From Diplonema papillatum (lineage: Eukaryota > Euglenozoa > Diplonemea > Diplonemida > Diplonemidae): a stretch of 64,000 nucleotides of DNA. Both the position numbers and the translations under genes were made by a program. The stretch is from NCBI GenBank assembly GCA_030068145.1, contig JAPJBO010000037.1, positions 383,001 to 447,000 on the forward strand, written 5' to 3'. Below, piece by piece: positions 1 to 10,099 of the stretch (its first letter is position 1; each line of letters opens with the position of its first letter). Under the pieces are notes generated by a model that searched no databases, was not told the origin of the DNA, and saw nothing but the letters and a program-made list of their open reading frames with translations.

Positions 1-282
1 CTCTAACGAAGCGCTGCACCACTCATCCGGTCAGCCAGGGAATACTCAATACCATTGACCTGCCAAAGCCACAAAAACTTGTTTGTTTTGTGTGTGGGAT
101 GGTGCCCTGTACGCGTTTCGGTTAACCCGCTGCCATGAGCGTTCCCTTTTAGCTGTACCGAGTAAGCTCTCTAGGAGGAGGCAGTTGCTGGCTATCGCAA
201 AAGATCACGCAGGAATCATGAGGTGAGGGAAAAAGGGGGGGGGAGGGGGGGAGTTGCGGAAGTTCAGCTTTTCTGGGGAGAA

Positions 283-516
283 ATGGCGCCGGGGGACTGG
301 ATCAAGCACCTGCCGCAGCTCGCGAAGAAGCGCGTGCTCACGAAGAGGAACCTGCCGACAGCGTCGCTGACCCGGTACCTTGCGGACGAGAAGCTCGCCC
401 CGCGCCGAGACGAACTTCTGGTCGTCCAGAAGTGGGGCACCCTGCACATCGACAAGGTCTCGGTGCTCGCAGCCCTGCTGAACCCAGATCGGCCCAGAAA
501 AATGTACAACCCGTAA
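283..516 (+). pseudogene. Truncated 5' copy 1 of the 284-aa gene
   Basis: Starts MAPGDWIKHLPQ, as in the full gene at 2071, and stays in frame for 77 codons. It follows the full protein for about 60 residues, with a short local change around residues 44-50, then leaves it where the repeat tail begins and stops. The rest of the protein is missing. It is either a dead fragment or a source of a short N-terminal peptide; nothing in the sequence favours function. Confidence 0.7.
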
Positions 517-882
517 CCACATAGCCCTTTCTTGCTCTAAGAGAACCCATTCATGAACGGTCACACGGAGACCCTAAAACCCCGGAATTTCAAGCGAACT
601 TTAACTCTAACGAAGCGCTGCACCACTCATCCGGTCAGCCAGGGAATACTCAATACCATTGACCTGCCAAAGCCACAAAAACTTGTTTGTTTTGTGTGTG
701 GGATGGTGCCCTGTACGCGTTTCGGTTAACCCGCTGCCATGAGCGTTCCCTTTTAGCTGTACCGAGTAAGCTCTCTAGGAGGAGGCAGTTGCTGGCTATC
801 GCAAAAGATCACGCAGGAATCATGAGGTGAGGGAAAAAGGGGGGGGGGGGGAGTTGCGGAAGTTCAGCTTTTCTGGGGAGAA

Positions 883-1071
883 ATGGCGCCGGGGGACTGG
901 ATCAAGCACCTGCCGCAGCTCGCGAAGAAGCGCGTGCTTACGAAGAGGAACCTGCCGACAGCGTCGCTGACCCGGTACCTTGCGGACGAGAAGCTCGCCC
1001 CGCGCCGAGACGACTTCTGGACGTGGGACACCCTGCACATCGACAAGGTTCGGTGCTCGCAGCCCTGCTGA
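883..1071 (+). pseudogene. Truncated 5' copy 2 of the 284-aa gene
   Basis: Same start as the full copy. A one-base loss in the codons for the HIDKVSVL segment shifts the frame and gives an early stop at 62 residues. The downstream tail is the same as in copy 1. Confidence 0.7.
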
Positions 1072-1476
1072 ACCCAGATCGGCCCAGAAAAACATACAAC
1101 CCGTAACCACATAGCCCTTTCTTGCTCTAAGAGAACCCATTCATGAACGGTCACACGGAGACCCTAAAATCCCGGAATTTGAAGCGAACTTTAACTCTAA
1201 CGAAGCGCTGCACCACTCATCCGGTCAGCCAGGGAATACTCAATACCATTGACCTGCCAAAGCCACAAAAACTTGTTTGTTTTGTGTGTGGGATGGTGCC
1301 CTGTACGCGTTTCGGTTAACCCGCTGCCATGAGCGTTCCCTTTTAGCTGTACCGAGTAAGCTCTCTAGGAGGAGGCAGTTGCTGGCTATCGCAAAAGATC
1401 ACGCAGGAATCATGAGGTGAGGGAAAAAGGGGGGGGGAGGGGGGGAGTTGCGGAAGTTCAGCTTTTCTGGGGAGAA

Positions 1477-1563
1477 ATGGCGCCGGGGGACTGGATCAAG
1501 CACCTGCCGCAGCTCGCGAAGAAGCGCGTGCTCACGAAGAGGAACTGCCGACAGCGTCGCTGA
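1477..1563 (+). pseudogene. Truncated 5' copy 3 of the 284-aa gene
   Basis: Same start codon context. A small deletion in the RNLPTAS segment (near 1545) shifts the frame, and a TGA at 1561 ends translation after 28 residues. The remaining coding-like sequence continues in another frame to about 1675. Confidence 0.7.
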
Positions 1564-2070
1564 CCCGGTACCTTGCGGACGAGAAGCTCGCCCCGCGCCG
1601 AGACGACTTCTGGACGTGGGGCACCCTGCACATCGACAAGGTCTCGGTGCTCGCAGCCCTGCTGAACCCAGATCGGCCCAGAAAAATTTACAACCCGTAA
1701 CCACATAGCCCTTTCTTGCTCTAAGAGAACCCATTCATGAACGGTCACACGGAGACCCTAAAATCCCGGAATTTCAAGCGAACTTTAACTCTAACGAAGC
1801 GCTGCACCACTCATCCGGTCAGCCAGGGAATACTCAATACCATTGACCTGCCAAAGCCACAAAAACTTGTTTGTTTTGTGTGTGGGATGGTGCCCTGTAC
1901 GCGTTTCGGTTAACCCGCTGCCATGAGCGTTCCCTTTTAGCTGTACCGAGTAAGCTCTCTAGGAGGAGGCAGTAGCTGGCTATCGCAAAAGATCACGCAG
2001 GAATCATGAGGTGAGGGAAAAAGGGGGGGGGAGGGGGGGAGTTGCGGAAGTTCAGCTTTTCTGGGGAGAA

Positions 2071-2925
2071 ATGGCGCCGGGGGACTGGATCAAGCACCTG
2101 CCGCAGCTCGCGAAGAAGCGCGTGCTCACGAAGAGGAACCTGCCGACAGCGTCGCTGACCCGGTACCTTGCGGACGAGAAGCTCGCCCCGCGCCGAGACG
2201 ACTTCTGGACGTGGGGCACCCTGCACATCGACAAGGTCTCGGTGCTCGCAGCCCTGCTGAACCGGATGCTGCCCAGGAGGTACCACAAGTGGTACGAGAA
2301 CACTGCGTACACTCACGAGTGGGTCGCGCCAGGGGACAGCGAGGACGGCGAGACGACGGAGCTATTCATCCTGGCTCGCGTGAGAGGCGCGTCCGTGCCC
2401 TCCGTCCTGAAGTTCCGCATGAAACCAGCGGAAAACCCGGGGAAGGACGACATCAAAGTGATCATCGATTACCACAGGGTGCGTACTGATCACGGCCACC
2501 AGTGGTCCGTGTGGGTGGCGCGTGACGCGACGTGCCGACTCATCCAGGAGATGGACGATTGGTACAAAGAGATGACCCAGCGAGAGGTCGCATTACTCGG
2601 CGACGACACCGTGTCCGACAAGGTGAAGTGCCTCCCCGCGGCCGTGGCGCCGGGGGACGCGAAAGCGAAGCACAGGTTCCAACGGTACTCGGGCGTTGCT
2701 GCCAAGACGACGACGGCGCCCGTCACCAGCGCCGAGGCCGCCCAGCAGGCGGAGTGGGGCTACGGGCTGACGCGGGAGGAGCGTCCGCTTCCTTCTCAAT
2801 CGATGTACGACCCCCGCAAGTGGGACTTGGAACCCATCAAGCAGCCCGCGTGGCCTATTCCCCGTATCGATGGACAGCTTGCGTGGCAAAGGGACAAGTC
2901 TTCGACAGCGAATTCGCACCGCTGA
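2071..2925 (+). CDS. Unrecognised 284-aa protein, only full copy in the array
   Basis: I do not recognise the family. The frame is open upstream to 2011, but the ATG at 2071 is preferred because it is conserved in all four array units and follows a purine-rich context (GGAGAA). The protein is hydrophilic, with no signal peptide or membrane segment. It has a basic N-terminus (residues 8-45), an acidic and aromatic middle (WYENTAYTHEW, near 78) and a region with TDHGHQWSVWVAR near residues 145-157 that looks folded. The C-terminal ~60 residues (PRKWDLEPIKQPAWP onward) lie in sequence that is repeated in decayed form downstream. Reading-frame integrity against three broken siblings suggests it is the functional copy, but there is no direct evidence of expression. 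Confidence 0.6.
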   Translation: MAPGDWIKHLPQLAKKRVLTKRNLPTASLTRYLADEKLAPRRDDFWTWGTLHIDKVSVLAALLNRMLPRRYHKWYENTAYTHEWVAPGDSEDGETTELFILARVRGASVPSVLKFRMKPAENPGKDDIKVIIDYHRVRTDHGHQWSVWVARDATCRLIQEMDDWYKEMTQREVALLGDDTVSDKVKCLPAAVAPGDAKAKHRFQRYSGVAAKTTTAPVTSAEAAQQAEWGYGLTREERPLPSQSMYDPRKWDLEPIKQPAWPIPRIDGQLAWQRDKSSTANSHR

Positions 2926-3960
2926 TCTTCCTCCGGGTACGGACCTTCTTGGGCCTGTGCATGGCACCCCGGATGTTTGTGGGAGTCAGAACCCATCAGG
3001 CAGCCCGCGTGGCCTATATCCCCCGTATCGATGGGCAGCTTGCGTGGCAAAGGGACAAGTCTTCGACAGCGAGTTCGCACCGCTGATCTTCCTCCGGGAG
3101 CCCTCTACGGACCTTCTTCGGCCTGAGCATGGCACCCCGGATGTTTGTGGGAATCAGAACCCATCAGGCAGCATGTGTGCCGTATTCCACGGTTTGATGG
3201 ACAGCTTCCGTGGCAAGACGACAAGTCTTCGACAGCGGATTCGTACGGCTGATTTTCCTCCCGAGGTTTTTCCTCTACGGACCTTCCTTGGGCCTGAGCA
3301 TGGCACCCCGGAAGTGTGTGGGAATTGGACCATCAGGCAGCCTGTGTGCCCTGTCCCACGGTTTGATGGACAAGGCGACAAATCTTCGACAGCGAATTCT
3401 GCGGATCCTCATCCGCAGGGCTCTACCGCACCATCTCCGGCCTGCACATGGTTACACTCTGCCGCCTCGCTTCAGGAAATGGACGATTGGTACAAAGAGA
3501 TGACCCAGCGAGAGGTCGCATTGCTCGGCGGTGACACCGTGTCTGAGAACGTGAAGTGCCTCGTGGCTCCGGGGGACGCGAAAGCGAAGCACAGGTTCCA
3601 ACGGTACTCGGCGCTGCTGCCAAGAAGGCGACAAGTCTTCGACAGTGATCTCTACGAATTCTCATCCGGATGGCTCTACCGTACATTCTCCGGCCTGAAC
3701 ATGGTTACGCTTTGCCGTCTCGCTCCAGGAATTGGACGATTGGTAAAGAGATGACAGCGAGTGATCTTTGATTCGATGGGCAGCCTGCGTGGCCTGTCCC
3801 CCATATTGGTCTTTCGATGGCAGCTTGCGTGGCAAATGATTGTCCTCCGGAAGGTTCCTCCAAAACATGGTTACGAGACTTGCTACAACCCCCTGAAGCG
3901 GGACTTGGAACCCATTCAGGCAACCTGCGTGCCTATCCCCGGGGACTCCCCTGGCCGCGT
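2830..3960 (+). repeat. Decayed tandem repeats of the 3' end of the 284-aa gene
   Basis: A ~157-170-bp unit derived from the gene's last codons recurs at about 2833, 2990, 3158 and 3327, each more diverged than the last. A longer piece, 3476-3630, repeats bases 2547-2705 (MDDWYKEMTQREVALLG segment). Shorter scraps of the same sequence occur near 3725-3760 and 3895-3940. Open frames across this stretch (for example 2870-3754) are by-products of the repeat and are not annotated as genes. Confidence 0.8.
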
Positions 3961-4486
3961 CCTCACAAAGCCGGCAAAATCTGAAGCTGATCGCACACCA
4001 CAAAAGCAGACGCACGGGCGGCGATGGGTGGCGCGCGCTCCCGGGAATACTTTCAAAAGAAAAAAAGGCTTCCTTTCGGGAAGTGTTCTGCCCTTCCTTT
4101 TCGGGAAGAGGTCTGATTTCTCAGTTGCGTACGAAAAGTGCGTGTTGGGCCTTTTTCTTCTTCTGACTACCCCCCGCGGCAAGTAAAAGTGAACATTAGA
4201 TTCGGCGTGCATGTATCGGCAGTCCGTGACAAAGTTGGAGCGAACGCCCCTTACACACATCGCAGCAGGACATAATTGCTTGAAGCTGTCTATTACGCGA
4301 GAATCGGAAACACCAATAATTGGAACCCCGAGAATCGAAATCCCTGGGAATCGGATTCAATGTTCATTCATCATTCACCGAGAATGGGAACGGAGAATCG
4401 GAAACTCCGAGAACCACCTGGTCGATGACAATATCGGGGAGTATACGGTACACCATAGTCTATCAGAGGGGATGGACCGGCTTCGG
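3961..4486. other. Gene-free stretch
   Basis: No gene is supported here. The region has an A-rich tract near 4055 and several short imperfect repeats of a GGAATCGGA/GAGAATCGGAA type motif between 4300 and 4415. The open frame 4211-4645 runs into the duplicated leader sequence and does not resemble a protein. Confidence 0.5.
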
Positions 4487-4830
4487 TTAGAACGAACGCC
4501 CCAAGGGAAGACCATCCAGGTTCTGCAGACATACTCAACCAATAGCGCCAACAGTAGAAACGAGGCTCGCACTAACAGATCAATGCGAAGAAAACAGCTT
4601 CTAGGTCCAGGGGGAGATTTGGCAGCGGGTGCACGTGGTGGTTGAAGACACTTGCGCACGTTCGAACAGAGATTCGCCGCTACGGGCAGAGTCACAGTTC
4701 AACGACTGCTCTGGGTCCAGGGGGAGATTTGGCAGCGGGTGCACGTGTTGGTTGAAGACACTTGCGCACATTCGAACAGAGATTCGCCGCTACGGGCAGA
4801 GTCACAGTTCAACGACTCCAGGGGGGCATG
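4487..4830 (+). repeat. Duplicated leader of the ankyrin gene plus ~104-bp tandem pair
   Basis: Bases 4487-4615 match 5067-5200, the leader of the ankyrin gene. Bases from about 4604 to 4706 are repeated at about 4708-4816, a two-copy direct repeat ending in the same AGTTCAACGACT phrase. These duplications supply the leader to both the broken copy at 4844 and the intact gene at 5217. Confidence 0.75.
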
Positions 4831-4843
4831 CGATCGAGTGCAA

Positions 4844-5068
4844 ATGGACCGATGGCACATGTTGTCTGATGACGCCTCGAAACCCCGCTGGAAGATCACA
4901 GACACCGTCCAGCGATCTTGGCTGCGTGGTGTGCTCGGCAGAGGAGCCGGCGTGCCCGGGCTGAAGGAGCAGCTGGCCCTCGACGGGAGCGCCAACGCGC
5001 TCGCGGCGGCCAACTGCTTCGAGCGCACGTTGTTATGGTATACTATAGTCTATATCAAGGGGGATTGA
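4844..5068 (+). pseudogene. Truncated 5' copy of the ankyrin-repeat gene
   Basis: An ATG at 4844 opens 74 codons that follow the ankyrin protein closely from its MLSDDASKPRWKITDT start through the LGRGAGVPGLKE segment. The match ends at the point where the first ankyrin repeat would begin; an unrelated stretch then brings a TGA at 5066. The break falls next to the second copy of the leader repeat, so it probably arose in the same duplication. Confidence 0.75.
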
Positions 5069-5216
5069 CGGTTAGAACAAACGCCCCACGGGAAGACCAT
5101 CCAGGTTCTGCGGGCATACTCAACCAATTGCACAACAGGAGAAAAGAGGCTCGCACCAAACAGATCAATACTGAGAAAACAACTTGTAGGTCCAGGGGGG
5201 ATGGGATCGAGTGCAC

Positions 5217-6083
5217 ATGTTGTCTGATGACGCCTCGAAACCCCGCTGGAAGATCACCGACACCGCCCAGCGATCTTGGCTGCGCGGCGTGCTGGGCAGA
5301 GGAGCCGGCGTGCCCGGGCTGAAGGAGCTGCTGGCCCTCGACGGGAGCGCGGACGCGCTCGCGGCGGCCGACCGCTTCGGGCGCACGCCCCTGCACATCG
5401 CGGCGGAGTACGGCTGGGACCAAGCCATCACGGTCCTCGTCGAGGCTGGCGCCGGGCGCGGCGCGGCCGACGCCGCCGGCGAAACGGCGCTCCACCTCGC
5501 AGTGAAGGCGCGGGTAGACCTGCCGGCACTCGAGCTGCTGTGCAACGGGGCTTCCGTCCCGGCGAAGCCGATGGACACAACCGTTGACCGCCACCACGCG
5601 ATCCTGAACACACCGGATCGCGACGGAAACACGCCGCTGCACGTCGCCGCCTTGGTGAGAAACGCGCCGGCTGCGTTCGTGCTCACCCGGTGCGGAGCAG
5701 ACCCGTTTCTGGTCAACCGCGAGGGGATGACCCCGTCCTCGGTGGCCTGCGCGCGGGAGTGCGGTGAAGTCTCCTTCCTCGTCGACCGGGCCGTGGCCTG
5801 GCACTGCGCCGGCGTCGCGCTCGTCGCCGCCGCCGCCGCGGCTTGCCAGCAGGCGGTGTACCTGCGCCGGAGACGGGTCAGCTTCAACCTGTCGGCATCC
5901 GCGCTGACCGCCAAAGCACGGCAGATGGTCCGCCTCGAAAGCGAGCTGAGGACGTCGTTCTCCTCGATTCCGTCGGTCGACGGCACGTTCCAGGACGTGG
6001 CCTCACGGCACAGCAACGCATCGTCCACCAGCACGTCACTCCGCATGGTTCCTGCCATCGTAGAGGACTTGCTGTCAGATTAA
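5217..6083 (+). CDS. Ankyrin-repeat protein
   Basis: A 288-aa protein. The ATG at 5217 is the first in-frame start. Ankyrin repeats are visible as FGRTPLHIAAEYGW (about residues 55-85), GETALHLAVKA (about 88-120), GNTPLHVAALVRN (about 137-170) and a weaker REGMTPSSVACA repeat (about 170-195). Ankyrin repeats are protein-binding scaffolds; the partner cannot be inferred. A hydrophobic alanine/valine-rich stretch (AGVALVAAAAAACQQAVYL, about 200-220) could be a single membrane segment or a buried helix and is followed by an arginine cluster. The C-terminal ~60 residues are Ser/Thr-rich. Codon third positions are GC-rich, unlike the flanking repeats. A broken 5' copy lies upstream and a 3' fragment downstream. 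Confidence 0.8.
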   Translation: MLSDDASKPRWKITDTAQRSWLRGVLGRGAGVPGLKELLALDGSADALAAADRFGRTPLHIAAEYGWDQAITVLVEAGAGRGAADAAGETALHLAVKARVDLPALELLCNGASVPAKPMDTTVDRHHAILNTPDRDGNTPLHVAALVRNAPAAFVLTRCGADPFLVNREGMTPSSVACARECGEVSFLVDRAVAWHCAGVALVAAAAAACQQAVYLRRRRVSFNLSASALTAKARQMVRLESELRTSFSSIPSVDGTFQDVASRHSNASSTSTSLRMVPAIVEDLLSD

Positions 6084-6430
6084 CCCCTGGTCATGTTCCC
6101 AGCGGCATCGTAGAAGATAGACACATGTTGTAGACAACTCGCACCTGCCATCCTAGAAGACCCGGACATGTTATGTCCCCAGCATGCCTACTCAAGGAGA
6201 CAACACGCAAATGCCTTCGTAGAAAACATGCTGTCAACTTAACCCGTGGGCAGTGTACCCAGATTGACAACACGCAAGCTGCGAAGTCTGAAACCTCTTT
6301 CTTTAACCTGCGTAGGCGTTCAACAAAAAAGACCCATTTTTGTAGTTGTATTGTTTCTCCCCCTCTAGCCTCCTTTGAAGTAAGCACAAGGCAGCCCCTC
6401 GAGTGCTTCTTCACGGTTTGCGTTCGGAGC
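6084..6430. other. Gene-free stretch with a dispersed-repeat fragment
   Basis: Between 6085 and 6245 three short segments about an ATG-poor 'GAAGA-CATGTT' phrase recur. Bases 6265-6405 are a fragment of the dispersed repeat that is also found near 9885, 17160, 39960 and 42135 (shared phrases GCGTTCAACAAAAAAGACCC and CTCCCCCTCTAGCCTCC). No gene is supported. Confidence 0.6.
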
Positions 6431-6439
6431 GAGTCTACT

Positions 6440-6645
6440 GCGTTTGTGCCTTTGCCTTCGGGCGGCGGACCTGTTTCTGGTGAAGACGGGCCCTGGGCGG
6501 CTGGTCGCCGGGGCCGTGGCCTGGCGTCGCGCTCGCCGCCTTCGCCGCCGCGGCTTGCCAGCAGACGGTGCACCTGCGCCGGAGGCCGGTCAGCTTCAAC
6601 CTGTCGGCATCCGCGCTGACCGCCAAAGCACGGCACACGTGTACC
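6440..6645 (+). pseudogene. 3' fragment of the ankyrin-repeat gene
   Basis: Bases 6460-6640 repeat parts of 5695-5935 (the VDRAVAW, LRRR and FNLSASALTAKAR coding segments) with an internal deletion and frameshifts. There is no start codon or intact frame for the original protein, so it is a decayed partial duplicate. Confidence 0.7.
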
Positions 6646-7370
6646 ATGCCGTCTCCCAGGGGGCGGTGCCCCCTGGACCCCCCATAAACTATCTACAAGA
6701 TTTCGAATTTTCGCCAGAGGCCTGTTACCAGGCATCAGTTTCCTGTTACAGGTTCCGAACAAGACAGAATCTGAAGTGCCATGTACCGTACAGTCTCCCG
6801 GGGGGCGGTGCCCCCCGGACCCTCCCTGCATTAGAGAAAATGGGCTTGGTGTCTAGTCTGAAGGAGAAAATGGGCTGCATAAGGTCCTGGAGGCAACCAG
6901 GGGGTTATGCACTGCAACGGTTGGGTGAGGTAACTCACCTTGTGTGTGCGAAGGCCTGTTTTGTATCTTTACACGGCAGGTTCCAACGCTGCCAACTTTC
7001 TTTTTTGTACTGACATGTCCAGCGTGGTATGTTGTTCCAAAAAAGAAAAGGCGTCGTTGAGCACGTGTACCCTTTAACGTCGGTAAGTACAAGAGTCGAG
7101 GAAGATGCCGACCACCCTTCGATCTTTTTTAGTCCTGCTGCTTGTTGGCTCTTGCCGTGCAGTAATTTTAGTCTTGCCATATAACAACTTCGCTCGTTGT
7201 GGCCTCTCGGCATTGTTTGCTGAAAAACTCTGTCAGGACTGCCGGAAGAATCTTCACAGGCTGGTCCTCAGTTCTTACTGGGGACTGCGAGACATGTTGT
7301 AGACGCGTCACATCACTCGGAGAAGCGCTTGTGATAACGGCAATGAGCTGCCAGTAAGGCGCTACGAGGC
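6646..7370. other. Gene-free stretch with two GC-rich hairpins
   Basis: Two near-identical hairpins of GTCTCCC-GGGGGCGGTGCCCCC type lie at about 6651-6680 and 6790-6825, 139 bp apart. Nothing else convincing is seen apart from a short open frame at 7105-7302 (65 codons with a hydrophobic start) that overlaps minus-strand retroelement remains. Confidence 0.45.
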
Positions 7371-7375
7371 TGAGG

Positions 7376-8993
7376 TCAAGCAAGGGCCAGCACAACGGGT
7401 TGCACCAAGCTTCTAGAGGAGGACCCAGACCAGCGTCTTCGGTAGGCCATCCGGGTGAATTTATCGGCCACATTAAGGAATCCAGGGACGTGCGTAGCCT
7501 CGACAAAATTTCGATCCAGAAGTTCAACCGGCTCATCGAGTAGTTCTTGCGTCTCTGATATCAGGGAATAACCATTACTCAGGATGGCGACCACAGTTGT
7601 GTTGTCTACCTCGATCTGAATCCTGAACCGGTACGCAAATTCGTTTTACTGCCTGGACCGCCGCGTATAACTCTTTGATGTTGATGTGGCTTTTAGCATA
7701 GCGATCCGGGAAAACACTGTGGGCAATGCTGTAAGTGTAATGCGGTAAGACTCGTGTATGTGAGCATCTTGTTAACCCCTTGATTCCCCTTTCTGCAGTC
7801 GTTTTGCAGGCGTTATTTGTGTATTTGCATTCGGAAGACCAGCAGAAGGAAAAAAACCCGCAACTTACCACGGGCAACCAAGGATCTGTGTATCTCCCAA
7901 CTTCGGGGGCCCAAGAGATATTTTCCCCGCCAGAACCTCCCAGAGAAAAAGTACCCCAAAAAAAAAAAAAATTCCGCTGCGCGGGGCCAAAATCCCCCCC
8001 CCACAGTAAAACGCCCAAAAAAAAAAAAATTCCCGCTGCGCGCGCGGGACGAGTGGGAGCAACGGCTCCGAGTGACCCCTCGAAGGAGCGGAATTTAATG
8101 GGAATTTAATGCCAGCTAATTTCGTGCAAAGCGCCGGCAGAGAACGAAACCACCGAACAGGACACGCATTTTCTTCCCACCCGCCCGCCCCAGAAAAGAG
8201 ACGGGGGGTAGCCCACTTGAAGGGTTCCTTCTCGGCCAACGAGTCGCGTGGTAATCGGTATGTTGTGGGCCTTCGGGAGCACGCGTTCCCAGCGGCACGC
8301 TATGCGAGCGCCTTCCGAGGCACGGGTTCGGAATCGTCTCCGAAGGAACGGACGGCTGCACGCTGAAGCGCTCCCTCCATGCGCGAGATATGCACCTCGC
8401 TCCCTCCAAGCGCTATAATTAATGTACCCCGCGAACGCCTCCAGCCTCCGAGCTGTCATCGGATACGGCGGATGCCCGCTCGCACCACTCCCTGTGGACC
8501 ACGTGCCTGACTCGACCTGTACGTCCTCTCGATCCTCCTGGTCGTGTACAGAGGCCTCACGTGGGCACGTCGGTACGGTCCGCAAGGGGGCTCGAGCGCG
8601 AGTCTCACGACTGCTGAGTTTGGACGGTAGGCGCGTATTCGTGTCGGGCCCTGCAGCTGCTAGGGGAGCACCGCTCCTGGGGGCCTCCAGCCTGCGAGCG
8701 ATAAGGACAGTGGACGGTGTCCAAGACACAAGGCAAGTGATGCAGACGCCTACATTTGAGGGGGTCGGTCTGGTCCCGCCCGTTGCATGAGAGGCAGTGT
8801 CCTGCCTAAACATTGAACTAAGACTTTTCCCCCTGCGCCACCCGGAGGCGCCCGAAGGTTTGCCGGGCAAAGTCGTGGTCTTCGCTGCTGAAAGGTGTGG
8901 CGGCCGGCGCCTGCCTTGCCAGTGTGTCAAGTATACTTCTTTCAGGGAGGCCCTTGGCACTGCGGAGAAGCCAGGGGTCCTGTCGTGCCTCAA
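7376..8993 (-). pseudogene. Degenerate retroelement pol: RNase H and connection region
   Basis: On the minus strand, HINIKELYAAVQAVKR (near 7690) is followed after a frameshift by IEVDNTTVVAILSNG and then HVPGFLNVADKFTR (near 7460). This is the order of motifs in the RNase H domain of reverse-transcribing elements, with the acidic residues E and D present. Upstream on the same strand, MTARRLEAFAGYINYSAW (near 8430) resembles the connection segment between reverse transcriptase and RNase H. Several frameshifts and a poly-A/poly-C insertion region (7955-8035) break it up, and I see no intact reverse transcriptase active site. The layout suggests a DIRS- or LTR-type element rather than a LINE, but the type is uncertain. 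Confidence 0.5.
8042..8099 (+). repeat. 58-bp direct repeat, left copy
   Basis: Essentially identical to 9561-9618. It contains an inverted GGAGC...GCTCC core and ends in GGAATTTAAT. The two copies bracket 1.46 kb that includes part of the retroelement remnant. Confidence 0.75.
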
Positions 8994-9560
8994 CGAGAGC
9001 CGCCCCTCGGGAGGAGTAGAGCGGCCTTCGTCAGCCGCGCCGGGATAGGGGCTGCTGTCCCCTCCTCAAGACGAGCATGGACTGCGAGTGAAAAGATGGG
9101 CGATTGGTCAGCGGACACCATGGTCACCTACTACGGGGACAAGGTCCTCGGGGGCTGTGTCGAGGCGGGTCATTTTTCTTTCTCTAGCCCACATGTACAC
9201 TGCGATTCAAAGCGGGCTGACCGGTGAGTAGGTCTGCCGCTCTGCGATGCTCGGACGATGAGGTTGCGGTCCCTGGCTTGCTAGGGCCGACTCGGCGAGG
9301 GACAATCCAATAGACACGTGAGCTGAATGGTGCGGTCGGCCAGCAAACGCAAGCTTGCTCGCCGCCAGCTGAGCTCCGTCTGTTAGACTCACAGCCACGG
9401 TTGCGCACCTGCCGCCTCCGTCGCTTAGTCAGTCCCGCACAGGCCGCCCCTGCTAGCAGCGGCTGCGCCGTCGGCTCTGTCCCACAGCTTTAGCAGGCCA
9501 GCTAAGGACCGTAACCACGTATTCTGTTTGGGCGAACGCGGCATTAAATGTACGTTAAAT
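8994..9560. other. Gene-free stretch inside the direct-repeat pair
   Basis: No gene is supported. Open frames on both strands overlap one another and show no recognisable protein features. The stretch could be non-coding remains of the retroelement. Confidence 0.4.
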
Positions 9561-9618
9561 GCGCGGGACGAGTGGGAGCAACGGCTCCGAGTGACCCCTC
9601 GAAGGAGCGGAATTTAAT
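9561..9618 (+). repeat. 58-bp direct repeat, right copy
   Basis: Matches 8042-8099. It is preceded by GCATTAAATG, which is inverted relative to the TTTAATGC just after the left copy. Confidence 0.75.
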
Positions 9619-9620
9619 AG

Positions 9621-9720
9621 TGCACTAGTCATTTTTACTAGTGGCACTAGTCATTTTACTAGTCAAAATTTTGACTAGTAAAACCACTAGTCAAAGTCAA
9701 AAAAGTCCTTGACTAGTGCA
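9621..9720. mobile_element. 100-bp foldback element rich in ACTAGT
   Basis: It begins TGCACTAGTCA and ends with the exact inverse TGACTAGTGCA. Internally ACTAGT recurs several times in alternating orientation, so the whole element can fold on itself. A related but longer and more diverged structure lies at 20521-20710. Confidence 0.65.
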
Positions 9721-9884
9721 CCGTGTAAACATTAAACTCGGATTCCCCCCCCAGGCATCTTGTTAAGAACCATCCATCCATCCATCAGCCGGCTGACCCC
9801 CCCCCCCAGGCTATTTTCACTGTGGAGGGGGGAGACGCTACCTGTCACGCTCTAAGGTGGTCACCACGGTGGGCGGTCAGAAAA

Positions 9885-10099
9885 AAAAATTTTTTTTTTT
9901 GTATAAGCACCTGCTTTGTAGGAAATGCTTGAGGAGACTGCCAGTTGCGATAGATCAAAGGAGGTAAATGTGCTGTAGCCCACACGAAACACAGGTAACC
10001 CTGGGTTTAGTGGCGGGCGTAAGCGTTCAACAAAAATACCACACTTTGGAAAACTTTTGTGGGCCCACTTTTGGCAGGGAAATTTGACCATTTCACCTT
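9885..10099. repeat. Dispersed repeat family member
   Basis: The phrases TATAAGCACCTGCTTTGTAG, GGAAATGCTTGAGGAG and GTAAATGTGCTGTAGCCC, then GTTTAGTGGCGGGCGTAAGC, occur here in the same order as at 16150-16345, 17160-17420 and 39970-40115, and in part at 42135-42240 and 49440-49600. No protein is encoded. It abuts the LSU rRNA piece at 10100. Confidence 0.7.

Larger units (their letters stand above)
1..2262 (+). repeat. Tandem array of ~594-bp units, each holding a gene 5' end
   Basis: Units start at about 1, 605, 1195 and 1789 with the same opening bases, giving periods of 604, 590 and 594. Each unit holds about 210 bp of leader, a poly-G tract of variable length (near 233, 838, 1428 and 2024), and the first ~65 codons of the 284-aa gene that is complete only in the last unit. 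The first three units then share a ~120-bp tail that is absent from the full gene. The divergence from the full gene falls near 2262. Variation is mainly in poly-G length plus single-base indels, as expected of a locally amplified array. Confidence 0.9.

Noticed and set aside
2870..3754. 294-codon frame after the 284-aa gene
   Set aside because: It passes through four decayed copies of a tandem repeat and repeats the same peptide, as expected of chance open frames in repeats.
5055..6058. Long minus-strand frames opposite the ankyrin gene
   Set aside because: GC-rich third positions of the plus-strand gene create antisense open frames; the plus strand has clear ankyrin repeats.
6091..6831. 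246-codon minus-strand open frame
   Set aside because: It is the reverse of the ankyrin 3' fragment plus dispersed repeat, hence accidental.
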